Assembly: GCA_029938715.1 (NCBI GenBank)
Contig: JAOZUK010000023.1
Span: 1 to 43,394 of the forward strand
Reading direction: 5' to 3'
DNA length: 43,394 nt
Origin: Bacteroidales bacterium
GTDB lineage: Bacteria > Bacteroidota > Bacteroidia > Bacteroidales > GCA-2748055
Both the position numbers and the translations under genes were made by a program. Of the stretch, positions 1 through 8,416 are shown one piece after another; positions within the stretch are counted from its first letter, which is position 1, and every line of letters begins with the position of its first letter. The notes under the pieces were generated by a model. That model did not search any database. It saw only the letters and a list, made by a program, of their open reading frames with translations, and was not told the DNA's origin.

Positions 1-466
1 TGATGATGGCACCTGGCTCAATTGTAAGTGTAGCTCCATCCACAATCACGTCGCCAGTAATAATATGTAAACCTTCGATCCAGGTCTCATCAGAAGTTAT
101 TCTTCCTGAGTGTGAATAAAATTCAGGTGCCATTACTTCAACAGAATTGGTCATTTGGTCAGTCTCCCCTTCAATATCAGTGACCGTGAGTACTACATTA
201 AAAGAACCAGCCTCGGTATAGGTATGAGTGGGATTGGCATCACTGGAACTTGTTCCATCACCAAAATCCCATGAAAGAGAGATGGAATTTTCAGAACAGG
301 ATGAGTTGAAAATGGCAGGTATACCTGCTGAAACTTCTGTTGGGGCAACAAAACAAGCATGTGGTGAATTGGGATCATCAGGGCCAATGGGATCTTCCTT
401 TTTACACGATGAACTGATCAAAATTGATATTGCGGCAATCAACAGTAGACTGGTGTGGTTTTTCAT
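1..466 (-). CDS. PKD-domain lipoprotein, partial (C-terminus beyond window)
   Basis: The gene starts at the ATG complementary to 464-466 and stays open to the left edge, giving 155 codons. The N-terminus is a lipoprotein signal with Cys21 as likely lipidated residue, then a short linker and one PKD domain with the family signature WDFGDG followed by HTYTEAG. After the PKD domain the sequence (around residues 125-155) reads TGDVIVDGATLTIEPGAII, the usual entry into a right-handed parallel beta-helix domain in Bacteroidota surface proteins. It is therefore probably a long surface protein whose main domain lies outside the window. PKD domains mediate protein or carbohydrate contacts; no enzyme activity can be assigned. 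It is a clear relative of the next minus-strand gene: same signal length, the same 'ACFV..GIP..F.SSC' block and the same PKD. Confidence 0.8.
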   Translation of the reverse strand, partial: MKNHTSLLLIAAISILISSSCKKEDPIGPDDPNSPHACFVAPTEVSAGIPAIFNSSCSENSISLSWDFGDGTSSSDANPTHTYTEAGSFNVVLTVTDIEGETDQMTNSVEVMAPEFYSHSGRITSDETWIEGLHIITGDVIVDGATLTIEPGAII

Positions 467-552
467 GGATTAATCTTTATTTGGATTGAATAAGGTTTAT
501 CTAAATAAACCCAAATAATATCAGAGTATAGGGTTTTTTAACAATTTTGTGA

Positions 553-630
553 TTTGCCAATCGGGGTGTATTCGCACATGAGATTTTTGCCGATCTGGCC
601 AAATGGGCCAGGAAAGAGATGCCGGATTAG
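553..630 (+). pseudogene. KDPG aldolase fragment (25 codons)
   Basis: A short plus-strand frame, closed by TGA just upstream (550-552) and TAG at 628-630, reads FANRGVFAHEIF then ADLAKWARKEMPD. It matches residues 44-68 of the intact aldolase encoded at 1126-1788 at 17 of 25 positions, including the NRG and FAH blocks. The base of the active site (Glu43) and the Schiff-base lysine are absent, so the piece cannot be functional. Its TAG lies directly before the stop codon of the convergent PKD gene. It is read as debris of a second aldolase copy, not as a gene. Confidence 0.8.
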
Positions 631-631
631 G

Positions 632-961
632 CTATACAGGTTCTTCTACAACCATCACATGAGTAACATCATCTGAATCTCCACTGGTATTAGTCACCGT
701 GAGGGTTACTGCATAATCTCCACCCTTACTGTAGGTATGGCTGGGATAGGGATCCGTAGAGGTTTTTTCATCCCCAAAATCCCAGTGATAGGAGCTTGCA
801 TTTAAGGTACAGGAAGAGCTGAATTCAATGGGGATTCCAACCTTCCACTCCTCACTTGAAACAAAACAGGCCTCTGGCACATTTGAATCCTCCTTTTCAC
901 AAGAAGAGATCACAAAGCCAGTAAGAATTAGAACCAGAAGTAGGTGAATCTGCTTTTTCAT
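632..961 (-). CDS. Small PKD-domain lipoprotein
   Basis: 109 residues from the ATG at 961; an ATG 90 bases further upstream is open but would place 30 residues before the signal peptide, so the inner start is chosen. A lipoprotein signal ends at Cys21, followed by one PKD domain (WDFGDE, then PSHTY and AVTLTVTNTSG) and a stop only about ten residues after the PKD domain. Compared with its neighbour at 1-466 it has lost, or never had, the beta-helix that follows the PKD. It is exported and membrane anchored; a binding or adaptor role is all that can be inferred. The two PKD genes and the two aldolase sequences alternate, which suggests a tandem duplication. Confidence 0.7.
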   Translation of the reverse strand: MKKQIHLLLVLILTGFVISSCEKEDSNVPEACFVSSEEWKVGIPIEFSSSCTLNASSYHWDFGDEKTSTDPYPSHTYSKGGDYAVTLTVTNTSGDSDDVTHVMVVEEPV

Positions 962-1101
962 TTCAGTTATTTTATTAGACCATACAAATATGGTGTAAAC
1001 TAAATAACCACTCTCAAATCCTCTGGCTTGAGTTTTTAACATTTTTAGCATATGGAAAGGAGCTCCACTATTTTAATTAAAAAAATATCTCTACTTTTAA
1101 G

Positions 1102-1119
1102 TGCGCAATCGATTGTACA
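1102..1119. promoter_or_regulatory. LacI-type operator before the aldolase/TRAP operon
   Basis: TGCGCAATCGATTGTACA is an imperfect palindrome centred on CAATCGATTG, with the central CG typical of LacI-family operators. It ends 6 bases before the aldolase ATG at 1126. Just upstream, TACTTTTA at 1092-1099 is one base off the Bacteroidota -7 element TAnnTTTG, so a bound repressor would cover the transcription start. The same core occurs at 18090-18111. No LacI-family gene is in the window. Confidence 0.7.
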
Positions 1120-1125
1120 TAGACC

Positions 1126-1788
1126 ATGAAAAGACTAGAAGTAGCACTCAAAATGAAAGAGATTGGAGCAATTCCACTCTTCTACAATACTGATATTAAT
1201 TTGTGTAAAGAGGTTATATCTGCCTGCTATCGGGGTGGCATGACCCTTTTCGAATTTACAAACCGGGGGGATTTTGCCCATGAGCTGTTTGCCGAACTTG
1301 TCAAATGGGCGAAAGTGGAGCTACCTGACCTGGTTTTGGGTGTTGGAACTGTAGTTGAACCCGGAACCTGTTCCATTTACATCCAGATGGGAGCACAATT
1401 TATTGTCTCTCCCCTTCTCAATGAAGAGATGGCCAGGGTATGCAACCGGCGAAAAGTACTCTGGATTCCAGGATGTGCCACAGCTTCCGAGATTGGGAAA
1501 GCAGAGGAACTGGGTGCCGAAGTGGTGAAACTATTCCCAGGCCCCACAGTGGGTGGATCAAAATTCGTGAAAGCCTACCTGGGCCCCTGCCCATGGAGTA
1601 ACATCATGCCTTCGGGCGGAGTCTCTCCCACCAGGGAGAATCTGACTGAGTGGTTTCAATCCGGAGCTTTCTGTGTGGGAATGGGTTCGCAGCTCATCTC
1701 AAAGGAGATCATCGCAAACAGAGACTTTGATCAACTGGAGAAAATTTCCAGGGCTTCACTGGAAATTATTCGGGAACTCAATCGCTAA
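1126..1788 (+). CDS. eda: KDPG aldolase (bifunctional 2-keto-4-hydroxyglutarate/KDPG aldolase family)
   Basis: 220 residues, normal for the family. It cleaves 2-keto-3-deoxy-6-phosphogluconate to pyruvate and glyceraldehyde 3-phosphate in the cytosol. Visible family blocks: the FEFTNRG segment with Glu43 as likely catalytic base, the GVGTV strand (residues 72-76), FIVSP at 92-96, and VVKLFPG with the Schiff-base Lys135; SGG near the end of 'NIMPSGGVSP' binds the phosphate. The start at 1126 gives MKRLEVALKMKE, the usual Bacteroidota beginning. It is the first gene of an operon with a TRAP transporter 11 bases downstream, and a LacI-type palindrome sits just before it. Together with the KDG kinases at 15.8-18.1 kb it would complete uronate breakdown. 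A related 25-codon scrap lies at 553-630. Confidence 0.93.
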   Translation: MKRLEVALKMKEIGAIPLFYNTDINLCKEVISACYRGGMTLFEFTNRGDFAHELFAELVKWAKVELPDLVLGVGTVVEPGTCSIYIQMGAQFIVSPLLNEEMARVCNRRKVLWIPGCATASEIGKAEELGAEVVKLFPGPTVGGSKFVKAYLGPCPWSNIMPSGGVSPTRENLTEWFQSGAFCVGMGSQLISKEIIANRDFDQLEKISRASLEIIRELNR

Positions 1789-1799
1789 TCCATCTCACA

Positions 1800-2777
1800 A
1801 TGAAGGTCAAAACCGGTTTAACCCTACTGTTCCTATCCGTTATACTCTTTAGCTGCACTCAACAAAAACAAGGTACTGTGTTAAAACTGGCGCACGGTCT
1901 TGATCCTTCGCACCCCGTCCACAGTGCCATGGTTTTTATGGCCGATCGTTGTGAAGAGATATCGGGAGGGGAAATGACCATTGAAATCTATCCCAGTGGT
2001 CAGCTGGGTTCAGAACAACAGTGTGTAGAACTACTTCAGATAGGCAGTCTGGCCATTACCAAGGTTTCTGCTGCAGTGATGGAGAGTTTTACGGAAGATT
2101 TTAAGGTACTTGGATTGCCCTATGTGTTCAGGTCTAAAGAGCATTCGTTCAAAGTCCTGGATGGAGAAATTGGGAAACAACTCCTTTTAAGCACAGAGCC
2201 ATTCTGGATCAGGGGATTGTGTTTTTACGATGCCGGAAGTCGCAGTTTCTATACCATTGATAAACCGGTGAACCATCCGGACGACCTGAAGGGATTGAAG
2301 ATAAGGGTAATGAAAAGCATTACCGCCATGGAGATGGTAAAAGCACAGGGGGGCTCCCCCACTCCTATCTCCTGGGGCGAACTTTATACTGCACTGCAGA
2401 GTGGAGTAGTGGATGGTGCAGAGAACAATCCGCCCAGTTTTTATACCAGCCACCATTATGAGGTTTGCAAGTATTACAGTCTGAATGAACACACCATGGT
2501 CCCTGATGTACTTATCGTCAGTCTGAAGGTGTGGAAGAAACTCACCGACCAGGAGAAAAACTGGTTGCAACAGGCCGCTGATGAATCGGTGCCAGTGCAG
2601 AGAGAACTGTGGGCCAAATCGGAAAAAGAATCCCTCGAATTTGTAAAGGATGCTGGAGTTATTGTTACCTATCCAGATAAGGAACCCTTTTCTGAGAAAG
2701 TCACTGAATTACTGGAATCTTACCGTGATAATGAGAAAATATATAACTTAATCACCAGCATCAAAGAGGTGGAATAG
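1800..2777 (+). CDS. dctP: TRAP transporter solute-binding lipoprotein (DctP family)
   Basis: 325 residues. The signal peptide ends at lipobox LFSC (Cys19), so the binding protein is probably anchored to the membrane instead of free in the periplasm. The family core is clear: GGEMTIEIYPSGQLG, then LKGLKIRV with Arg169 as the likely carboxylate-binding arginine, and a WGELYTALQSGVVDGAENN block. DctP proteins bind organic acids, often sugar acids. Placement between KDPG aldolase and the two membrane subunits suggests a uronate or 2-keto-3-deoxy sugar acid as substrate; that is inference from context. It is 11 bases after the aldolase and 2 bases before the small permease subunit. Confidence 0.92.
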   Translation: MKVKTGLTLLFLSVILFSCTQQKQGTVLKLAHGLDPSHPVHSAMVFMADRCEEISGGEMTIEIYPSGQLGSEQQCVELLQIGSLAITKVSAAVMESFTEDFKVLGLPYVFRSKEHSFKVLDGEIGKQLLLSTEPFWIRGLCFYDAGSRSFYTIDKPVNHPDDLKGLKIRVMKSITAMEMVKAQGGSPTPISWGELYTALQSGVVDGAENNPPSFYTSHHYEVCKYYSLNEHTMVPDVLIVSLKVWKKLTDQEKNWLQQAADESVPVQRELWAKSEKESLEFVKDAGVIVTYPDKEPFSEKVTELLESYRDNEKIYNLITSIKEVE

Positions 2778-2779
2778 CT

Positions 2780-3253
2780 ATGATAAAGTTTCAGCATAAT
2801 TTAAACAGGGCGCTGGAGGTTTTTTTGGTGTTCCTGATGTCGATCCTGGTAATCGATGTATTGTGGCAGGTATTCAGCCGATATCTGCTGTCGTCACCCA
2901 GCTCATTTACAGATGAGTTAGCCGGATTTTTACTGATCTGGGTAGGGGTATTAGGTGCCGCCTATGTGGCTGGCCGGAAGGAACACCTGGCCATTGATAT
3001 ATTGATACAGAAATCCTCTCCAGCCCGGCAAAGGAAGTTGCAATATATTATCTATTCCATTATTTTCCTGTTTGCATTTTTTGTAATGGTGGTAGGTGGA
3101 GTGATACTGATGTACACCCGGTTTATTCTTCAGGTTAAGTCAGCTGCCCTGCAGCTGCCCCTGGGCTATGTTTATATCATCCTGCCCATCAGTGGACTGA
3201 TCATTATGTACTATGAAGTGCTTCATATCCTTGAAATAAAAAAATCCAATTAG
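2780..3253 (+). CDS. dctQ: TRAP transporter small permease subunit (DctQ family)
   Basis: 157 residues with four hydrophobic segments (roughly 12-33, 50-65, 88-110 and 126-148), the standard DctQ layout. The segment FSRYLLSSPSSFTDELAGFLLIWVG contains the family pattern of an aromatic-rich first helix followed by a conserved E.A.....W. It couples the binding protein and the large permease in the inner membrane for sodium- or proton-driven uptake. It lies 2 bases after the dctP stop and 1 base before dctM, so translation is probably coupled. Confidence 0.9.
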   Translation: MIKFQHNLNRALEVFLVFLMSILVIDVLWQVFSRYLLSSPSSFTDELAGFLLIWVGVLGAAYVAGRKEHLAIDILIQKSSPARQRKLQYIIYSIIFLFAFFVMVVGGVILMYTRFILQVKSAALQLPLGYVYIILPISGLIIMYYEVLHILEIKKSN

Positions 3254-3254
3254 A

Positions 3255-4712
3255 ATGGAAGTCCTTGTTCTTGTGCTCAGTTTTGTGATCCTCCTTGTAA
3301 TTGGTGTTCCCATAGCCTTCAGCATTGGGGTGGCCGGGATCCTGACCATGCTGATGTCTATAGATGCCCTGCCGGCGTTCACAACTTATGCCCATCGCAT
3401 GGCTACCGGACTGGATAGTTTTGCTCTGCTGGCCATTCCATTCTTTGTACTGGCAGGGGGTATCATGAACAGTGGTGGGATTGCCATGAGACTAATTAAT
3501 TTTGCCCGCGTACTTGTGGGTAAACTACCTGCAGGACTGGCATTTGTAAATGTAATTGCCAATATGCTTTTCGGTGCTATCTCGGGCTCAGCTGCAGCGG
3601 CTACTTCAGCCATTGGAAGCATTATGGGACCGGAAATGAAGAAAGAGGGATATGATGAGAGCTTCAGTGCTGCGGTGAATATCACCTCTGCCACCACCGG
3701 GTTAACCATTCCTCCAAGCAATATTCTGATTATCTATTCTCTGGCCAGCGGGGGAGTATCCATCACGGCACTCTTCCTGGCCGGATATATTCCTGGCATT
3801 CTCACAGGAGTGGGCATAATGCTGGTGGCCATGTCCATGATGATCTTAAAGAACAAAGGGCTTTCCGGATTGATGAAAACCCTGGGTGGTATTTTGCTGA
3901 TCTCACTGGCTCTGATTGGTGGCGGAATTGGTCTAAAGGCCCTGCATGCAAATAGTTCGCCTGCCCTGTTCAAGGGAGTTTTGTATGGGTTGCTGGGCAT
4001 TGGACTGGCAGCTGCTGTGGTTAAATCGGCCAGGAACTGGGAATTCTTTAAATTTGCTTTCAAGAAATTTATTGATGCGCTGCCTTCTCTGTTGATGCTG
4101 GTCATTGTCATAGGAGGTATTGTGGCAGGTTTCTTTACGGCCACAGAGGCCTCGGCTGTGGCAGTGCTCTATGCTCTGATCCTTGCATTGATATACAAGG
4201 AGATTACCATCAAAGACCTGCCTGCCATCATTCTCCGCTCGATCCGCACCACCTGCATTGTGTTACTTCTGGTAGCCACCAGCATTGGGATGTCTTGGAT
4301 AATGTCCTATGAGAACATTCCACAGGATGTGAGTGCCGGTTTGCTAAGCCTAAGCGATAATCCGATAGTTATATTACTGGTTATAAACTTCATATTGCTT
4401 TTTGTGGGAATATTTATGGATATGACTCCGGCGGTATTGATTTTCACTCCGATCTTTCTGCCCATAGTTTCATCTCAACTGGGAATGGATCCCATTCATT
4501 TTGGAATCGTAATTGTGCTTAACCTCTGTGTGGGACTCTGCACTCCTCCGGTAGGCTCTGTTCTGTTTATAGGATGCAGCGTGGCAAACCTTAAGATAGA
4601 AAAGGTGATAAAACCCCTGTTACCCATGTTTATCGTTATGTTTATCGTATTGATGCTAGTCACCTATATTCCATCACTTAGTCTCTGGTTACCCAGTCTG
4701 TTGATGAAATAG
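3255..4712 (+). CDS. dctM: TRAP transporter large permease subunit (DctM family) with inserted segment
   Basis: 485 residues, about 55 longer than the usual 425-430. The N-terminal half (GVPIAFSIGVAG, FVLAGGIMNSGGIAMRL, GAISGSAAAATSAIGS, TTGLTIPPSN) and the C-terminal half (GFFTATEASAVAVLYAL, GIFMDMTPAVLIFTPIFLP, LCTPPVGSVLF) match the family well. Between them, about residues 205-262, is an extra stretch holding two additional hydrophobic segments that the standard protein does not have. The protein is the transporting subunit of the inner-membrane TRAP complex. It is the last gene of the aldolase-TRAP operon; the next gene has its own palindrome upstream. Confidence 0.92.
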   Translation: MEVLVLVLSFVILLVIGVPIAFSIGVAGILTMLMSIDALPAFTTYAHRMATGLDSFALLAIPFFVLAGGIMNSGGIAMRLINFARVLVGKLPAGLAFVNVIANMLFGAISGSAAAATSAIGSIMGPEMKKEGYDESFSAAVNITSATTGLTIPPSNILIIYSLASGGVSITALFLAGYIPGILTGVGIMLVAMSMMILKNKGLSGLMKTLGGILLISLALIGGGIGLKALHANSSPALFKGVLYGLLGIGLAAAVVKSARNWEFFKFAFKKFIDALPSLLMLVIVIGGIVAGFFTATEASAVAVLYALILALIYKEITIKDLPAIILRSIRTTCIVLLLVATSIGMSWIMSYENIPQDVSAGLLSLSDNPIVILLVINFILLFVGIFMDMTPAVLIFTPIFLPIVSSQLGMDPIHFGIVIVLNLCVGLCTPPVGSVLFIGCSVANLKIEKVIKPLLPMFIVMFIVLMLVTYIPSLSLWLPSLLMK

Positions 4713-4727
4713 AAAGCGCATTCATTA

Positions 4728-4750
4728 GTTAGCGTATCTTATACGTTAAC
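4728..4750. promoter_or_regulatory. Palindrome before the Nudix-type regulator
   Basis: Arms GTTAGCGTAT (4728-4737) and ATACGTTAAC (4741-4750) form an inverted repeat with one mismatch around a 3-base spacer. It lies 36 bases before the start of an NrtR-type regulator gene, the usual place for an autoregulatory site. NrtR-family proteins bind palindromes of this size. Binding is inferred from position and symmetry only. No second copy was found in the window, so the xyl genes are probably controlled through this promoter. Confidence 0.6.
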
Positions 4751-4786
4751 TTTGGTTTTGACCTTTTTGTTTCTTAAATTAGTCCC

Positions 4787-5530
4787 ATGATTTCTCTGGG
4801 CAGAACCATTAATCCTCATATATCGGTCGACTGTGTGGTTTTTGGATTCAGTACAAATCAACTGAAGATTCTGCTCATCGAAAGAGAATACAGGGATGAT
4901 TCGGGAAAACAGGCAAGAGATCATAAACTCCCGGGTGACTTCATAACCCTCAATGAAGACCTGGATCTGGCAGCTGTCCGAACACTGGAAGAACTGACCG
5001 GACTTAATTCCATCTACCTACATCAATTTGCTTTTATCGGGCAGCCAGAGCGGATCTGGAAGAAAAGCGATATGGACTGGCTCAACACCACCACCGGAAT
5101 GGAGATTCAACGTGTGGTCACTGCTGCATATTTTGCACTGATAAACATCACGGAAAGCAACAGCGATTTCGCCATAAAAAACAATGCCTCATGGATAGAT
5201 ATAAAGGAGGTTCCTGCGCTGGCCTTTGATCACCGGAATATAATAGATCGAGGTCTGGCTCATCTTCAAAAATCCCTACGAAATGAGCCCATTGGATTTG
5301 AATTACTCCCGGAAAAGTTTACCATCAGAGAGCTTCAGTCACTTTATGAAGTAATACTGGATTGCAACCTCGATAACCGCAACTTCAGGAAGAAAATCCT
5401 TAAATCAAACTACCTGATTCAACTGGATGAAAAACAGATCGGAGTGGCGCACAAACCTGCCTTTTACTACCGATTCGATAAACATATTTATAACAAACAA
5501 AAAAAGGAATACCTTGGTTTCAACTTTTAA
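4787..5530 (+). CDS. NrtR-family transcriptional regulator (Nudix-like sensor plus winged helix), probable xylose regulator
   Basis: 247 residues. Residues 10-150 have the Nudix fold pattern (DCVVFGF, then KILLIEREY, then KLPGDFITLNEDLDLAAVRTL). The Nudix box region (50-72) is degenerate: the first acidic residue is shifted and the REUxEE core reads RTLEELTG, so hydrolase activity is unlikely and the domain probably senses a ligand. Residues from about 170 to the end form the winged-helix DNA-binding part (FTIRELQSLYEVIL, then NFRKKILKSNYL). Characterised Bacteroides relatives (AraR) control arabinose use; here the gene precedes xylulokinase and xylose isomerase by 25 bases, so it is probably their regulator. 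Ligand unknown; xylose or a xylose derivative is the natural guess. Confidence 0.85.
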   Translation: MISLGRTINPHISVDCVVFGFSTNQLKILLIEREYRDDSGKQARDHKLPGDFITLNEDLDLAAVRTLEELTGLNSIYLHQFAFIGQPERIWKKSDMDWLNTTTGMEIQRVVTAAYFALINITESNSDFAIKNNASWIDIKEVPALAFDHRNIIDRGLAHLQKSLRNEPIGFELLPEKFTIRELQSLYEVILDCNLDNRNFRKKILKSNYLIQLDEKQIGVAHKPAFYYRFDKHIYNKQKKEYLGFNF

Positions 5531-5555
5531 CCCATTAACCCATTAACTTATACCT

Positions 5556-7049
5556 ATGTATTTACTCGGTTATGATGTAGGAAGCTCTTCTGTAAAAGCC
5601 AGTTTGATCAATGCAGAGAGTGGACGGGCGGTTGCTTCAGCATTTTATCCCAAAAAGGAGATGAAAATATACGCTCCAAAACCAGACTGGGCTGAGCAGG
5701 ACCCCGAACAGTGGTGGACCAACCTGATCCTTGCCACCAATGATGTGCTTCAATCTGCTGAAATTGATCCCTCATCCATAACAGCCATCGGTATTGCCTA
5801 TCAGATGCATGGCCTGGTGCTTGTAGATAAGGACCATCAGTTATTGCGCTCATCTATTATCTGGTGCGATTCAAGGGCTGTCACTCATGGTGAACATGCC
5901 ATGAAAACCCTGGGTGAAGAGCATTGTCTGTCTCACCTGCTGAACTCACCTGGAAACTTCACAGCTTCCAAGCTGAGCTGGGTCATAATGAATGAGCCGG
6001 AACTCTATGAGAAAGCCTACAAGTTTATGTTGCCCGGTGATTATATTGCAATGAAACTTACCGGGGAGATCAACACCACCATTTCCGGCCTGTCTGAAGG
6101 CATGATGTGGGATTTTCAGGAGAATTCACTTGCCGGTTTTCTACTGGAATATTATGGGATTCACGAACATCTGGTACCTGACATTGTACCCACCTTTTCT
6201 GAACAGGGAAGGCTCTCATCAGCCGCGGCCGAGGAATTGGGACTTGTTCCTGGTATACAGATTGCCTACCGTGCCGGAGATCAACCAAACAATGCATTCT
6301 CGCTGAATGTACTTAATCCGGGAGAGATCGCTGCAACAGCAGGAACTTCAGGGGTGGTGTACGGCGTAAGTGACGAAGTTAAATACGATCCGATGAGCAG
6401 GGTAAATACCTTTGCACATGTAAACCACAGTCCCGAACTAAACAGGCTGGGCGTTCTACTTTGCATCAATGGAACCGGTATACAATATTCATGGCTAAAG
6501 CAAAATCTTTCTCAACGGGAGATGAACTATCCTGCCCTTAATGACCTTGCCATGGAAGCTCCCATCGGATCGGAAGGACTGATAATGCTCCCATTTGGAA
6601 ATGGAGCAGAAAGAATGCTCGGTAACCGGAATGTGGGAGCCACTGTGAAAAACATCAACTTCAACATCCACTCAAGTTCTCACCTGGCCAGAGCAGCACA
6701 GGAAGGAGTCGCATTTTCAATGCATTATGGGATGGAAATGATGAAAGAGATCGGAATTGTCCCATCTGTGATCAGGGCCGGACTTGCAAACATGTTCCTG
6801 AGTCCTGTTTTCAGAGATACACTGGCTGAGATATCCGGAGCAACCATTGAGCTTTATGATACCGATGGATCTTTAGGTGCTGCCAATGGAGCTGGCATCG
6901 GATCCGGAACCTATGGTTCTTTCCAGGAAGCTTTTGAGAACCTGAATAAGATGCTGGTTGTGGAGCCGTCCGGCACCAAAAGTGACCAGTACCAGGAAGC
7001 ATTTGAAAACTGGACAAAGGTTCTTGAACGGTGTCTGGCAAACAGTTAA
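5556..7049 (+). CDS. xylB: Xylulokinase (FGGY family)
   Basis: 497 residues, full length. It phosphorylates D-xylulose to xylulose 5-phosphate with ATP in the cytosol. The N-terminal ATPase domain starts [27 protein letters not shown] and IIWCDSRA are FGGY sugar-binding blocks; a GDQPNNAF segment holds the likely catalytic Asp; the C-terminal domain carries [17 protein letters not shown] near residue 440. It follows the regulator by 25 bases and precedes xylose isomerase by 31 bases. Other FGGY kinases (ribulokinase, gluconokinase) are possible by family alone, but the neighbouring isomerase and transporter make xylulose the best call. Confidence 0.9.
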   Translation: MYLLGYDVGSSSVKASLINAESGRAVASAFYPKKEMKIYAPKPDWAEQDPEQWWTNLILATNDVLQSAEIDPSSITAIGIAYQMHGLVLVDKDHQLLRSSIIWCDSRAVTHGEHAMKTLGEEHCLSHLLNSPGNFTASKLSWVIMNEPELYEKAYKFMLPGDYIAMKLTGEINTTISGLSEGMMWDFQENSLAGFLLEYYGIHEHLVPDIVPTFSEQGRLSSAAAEELGLVPGIQIAYRAGDQPNNAFSLNVLNPGEIAATAGTSGVVYGVSDEVKYDPMSRVNTFAHVNHSPELNRLGVLLCINGTGIQYSWLKQNLSQREMNYPALNDLAMEAPIGSEGLIMLPFGNGAERMLGNRNVGATVKNINFNIHSSSHLARAAQEGVAFSMHYGMEMMKEIGIVPSVIRAGLANMFLSPVFRDTLAEISGATIELYDTDGSLGAANGAGIGSGTYGSFQEAFENLNKMLVVEPSGTKSDQYQEAFENWTKVLERCLANS

Positions 7050-7080
7050 AAATTATAATTGCAATCAATTAGAAAATCAG

Positions 7081-8412
7081 ATGGAATATTTATTAGGAAA
7101 CACAGAGTATTTCCCGGGTATCGGGAAGATCAAGTACGAAGGCAGGGGATCTGATAATCCACTGGCTTATAAATTTTATGATGAAAATAAGGTGGTTGCC
7201 GGGAAAACCATGAAAGATCACATGCGATTTGCCATTGCATACTGGCATACCTTCTGCGGAACGGGTGAAGATCCATTTGGTCCAGGCACCCAGTTATTCC
7301 CCTGGGCAACTGGAGGAGGTGCAATTGAAAGGGCTAAGAATAAGATGGATGCAGCTTTCGAATTTATCACAAAAATCGGGGCTCCCTACTACTGTTTTCA
7401 TGACATTGATGTGGTTTCAGAGGGCAAATCTGTGATGGAATATGAGAGCAATTTGCAAACCATGGTGGAGTACGCAAAACAGAAGCAGACCGACTCTGGA
7501 GTAAAACTTCTCTGGGGTACAGCCAATGTCTTCTCCAATCCACGCTACATGAATGGAGCAACCACCAATCCTGACTTCAATGTTCTTCCCTTTGTGGCTA
7601 CCCAGGTGAAAAATGCCCTGGATGCAACCATTGCTCTGGGTGGTGAAAACTATGTTTTCTGGGGTGGACGAGAAGGATATATGTCCCTGCTAAATACTGA
7701 AATGAAGCGTGAGCAGGAGCACCTGGCCCAATTCCTCCATATGGCCAAGGACTATGCCCGTGGTAAAGGATTCAAGGGTCCCTTCCTGATCGAACCCAAA
7801 CCCATGGAACCCACCAAGCACCAGTATGATTATGATACTGCCACTGTAATCGGATTCCTAAATAAATATGGATTGGCCGGAGACTTTAAGATGAACATAG
7901 AAGTAAACCATGCCACTCTGGCCGGACACACCTTTGAACATGAGCTTCAGGTGGCCATGGATAATGGGCTGTTCTGCTCCATAGATGCCAACCGTGGTGA
8001 CTATCAGAATGGATGGGATACAGACCAGTTCCCTATTAATCTATATGAGCTTATTGAAGCCATGCTGGTGATTGTAAAGGGTGGTGGATTTACCTCAGGA
8101 GGTATAAATTTCGATGCAAAAACCAGGAGAAACAGCACCGATATGGAGGATATCTTTTATGCCCATATTGCAGGTATGGATACCTTTGCCAGGGCTTTTG
8201 AGATTACCCTTGACCTGCTTGAGAACTCTGCATTCAACAAGATGAAAGCTGAAAGGTATGCCTCCTTCGATATTGGAGATGGCGCCAGCTTTGAAAAGGG
8301 AAAGCTATCGCTGGAGCAATTGGCTGAACTGGCCAAAGTCAACGGAGAACCTGCCCAGATCTCAGGACAACAGGAGCTATATGAGTCCATTGTTAATCAG
8401 TATATAAAATAG
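7081..8412 (+). CDS. xylA: Xylose isomerase
   Basis: 443 residues from the ATG at 7081; the frame is open upstream into xylB, but the family begins at this start ([20 protein letters not shown]). Class II length. It interconverts D-xylose and D-xylulose using two divalent metals. Visible active-site blocks: CFHDID at 105-110 with the catalytic His107, [40 protein letters not shown] and [19 protein letters not shown], which together supply the metal-binding acids and histidine. It lies 31 bases after xylB and 4 bases before the transporter gene, an obvious xyl operon. Confidence 0.97.
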   Translation: MEYLLGNTEYFPGIGKIKYEGRGSDNPLAYKFYDENKVVAGKTMKDHMRFAIAYWHTFCGTGEDPFGPGTQLFPWATGGGAIERAKNKMDAAFEFITKIGAPYYCFHDIDVVSEGKSVMEYESNLQTMVEYAKQKQTDSGVKLLWGTANVFSNPRYMNGATTNPDFNVLPFVATQVKNALDATIALGGENYVFWGGREGYMSLLNTEMKREQEHLAQFLHMAKDYARGKGFKGPFLIEPKPMEPTKHQYDYDTATVIGFLNKYGLAGDFKMNIEVNHATLAGHTFEHELQVAMDNGLFCSIDANRGDYQNGWDTDQFPINLYELIEAMLVIVKGGGFTSGGINFDAKTRRNSTDMEDIFYAHIAGMDTFARAFEITLDLLENSAFNKMKAERYASFDIGDGASFEKGKLSLEQLAELAKVNGEPAQISGQQELYESIVNQYIK

Positions 8413-8416
8413 AGCT

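Noticed and set aside
1052-1125. Riboswitch or structured leader before the aldolase
   Set aside because: The leader after the likely -7 element is only about 20 bases and is occupied by the palindrome; no room for an RNA sensor.
3734-4144. Minus-strand open frame opposite dctM
   Set aside because: Proline- and alanine-rich composition typical of the reverse of a membrane-protein gene; no support.
4720-4760. Intrinsic terminator after dctM
   Set aside because: The inverted repeat here has AT-rich arms, a 3-base spacer and no following T tract; its place before a regulator gene favours an operator.
5531-5555. Repeated CCCATTAA before xylulokinase
   Set aside because: Only two units in a 25-base spacer; too short to argue for a functional repeat or a regulatory site.
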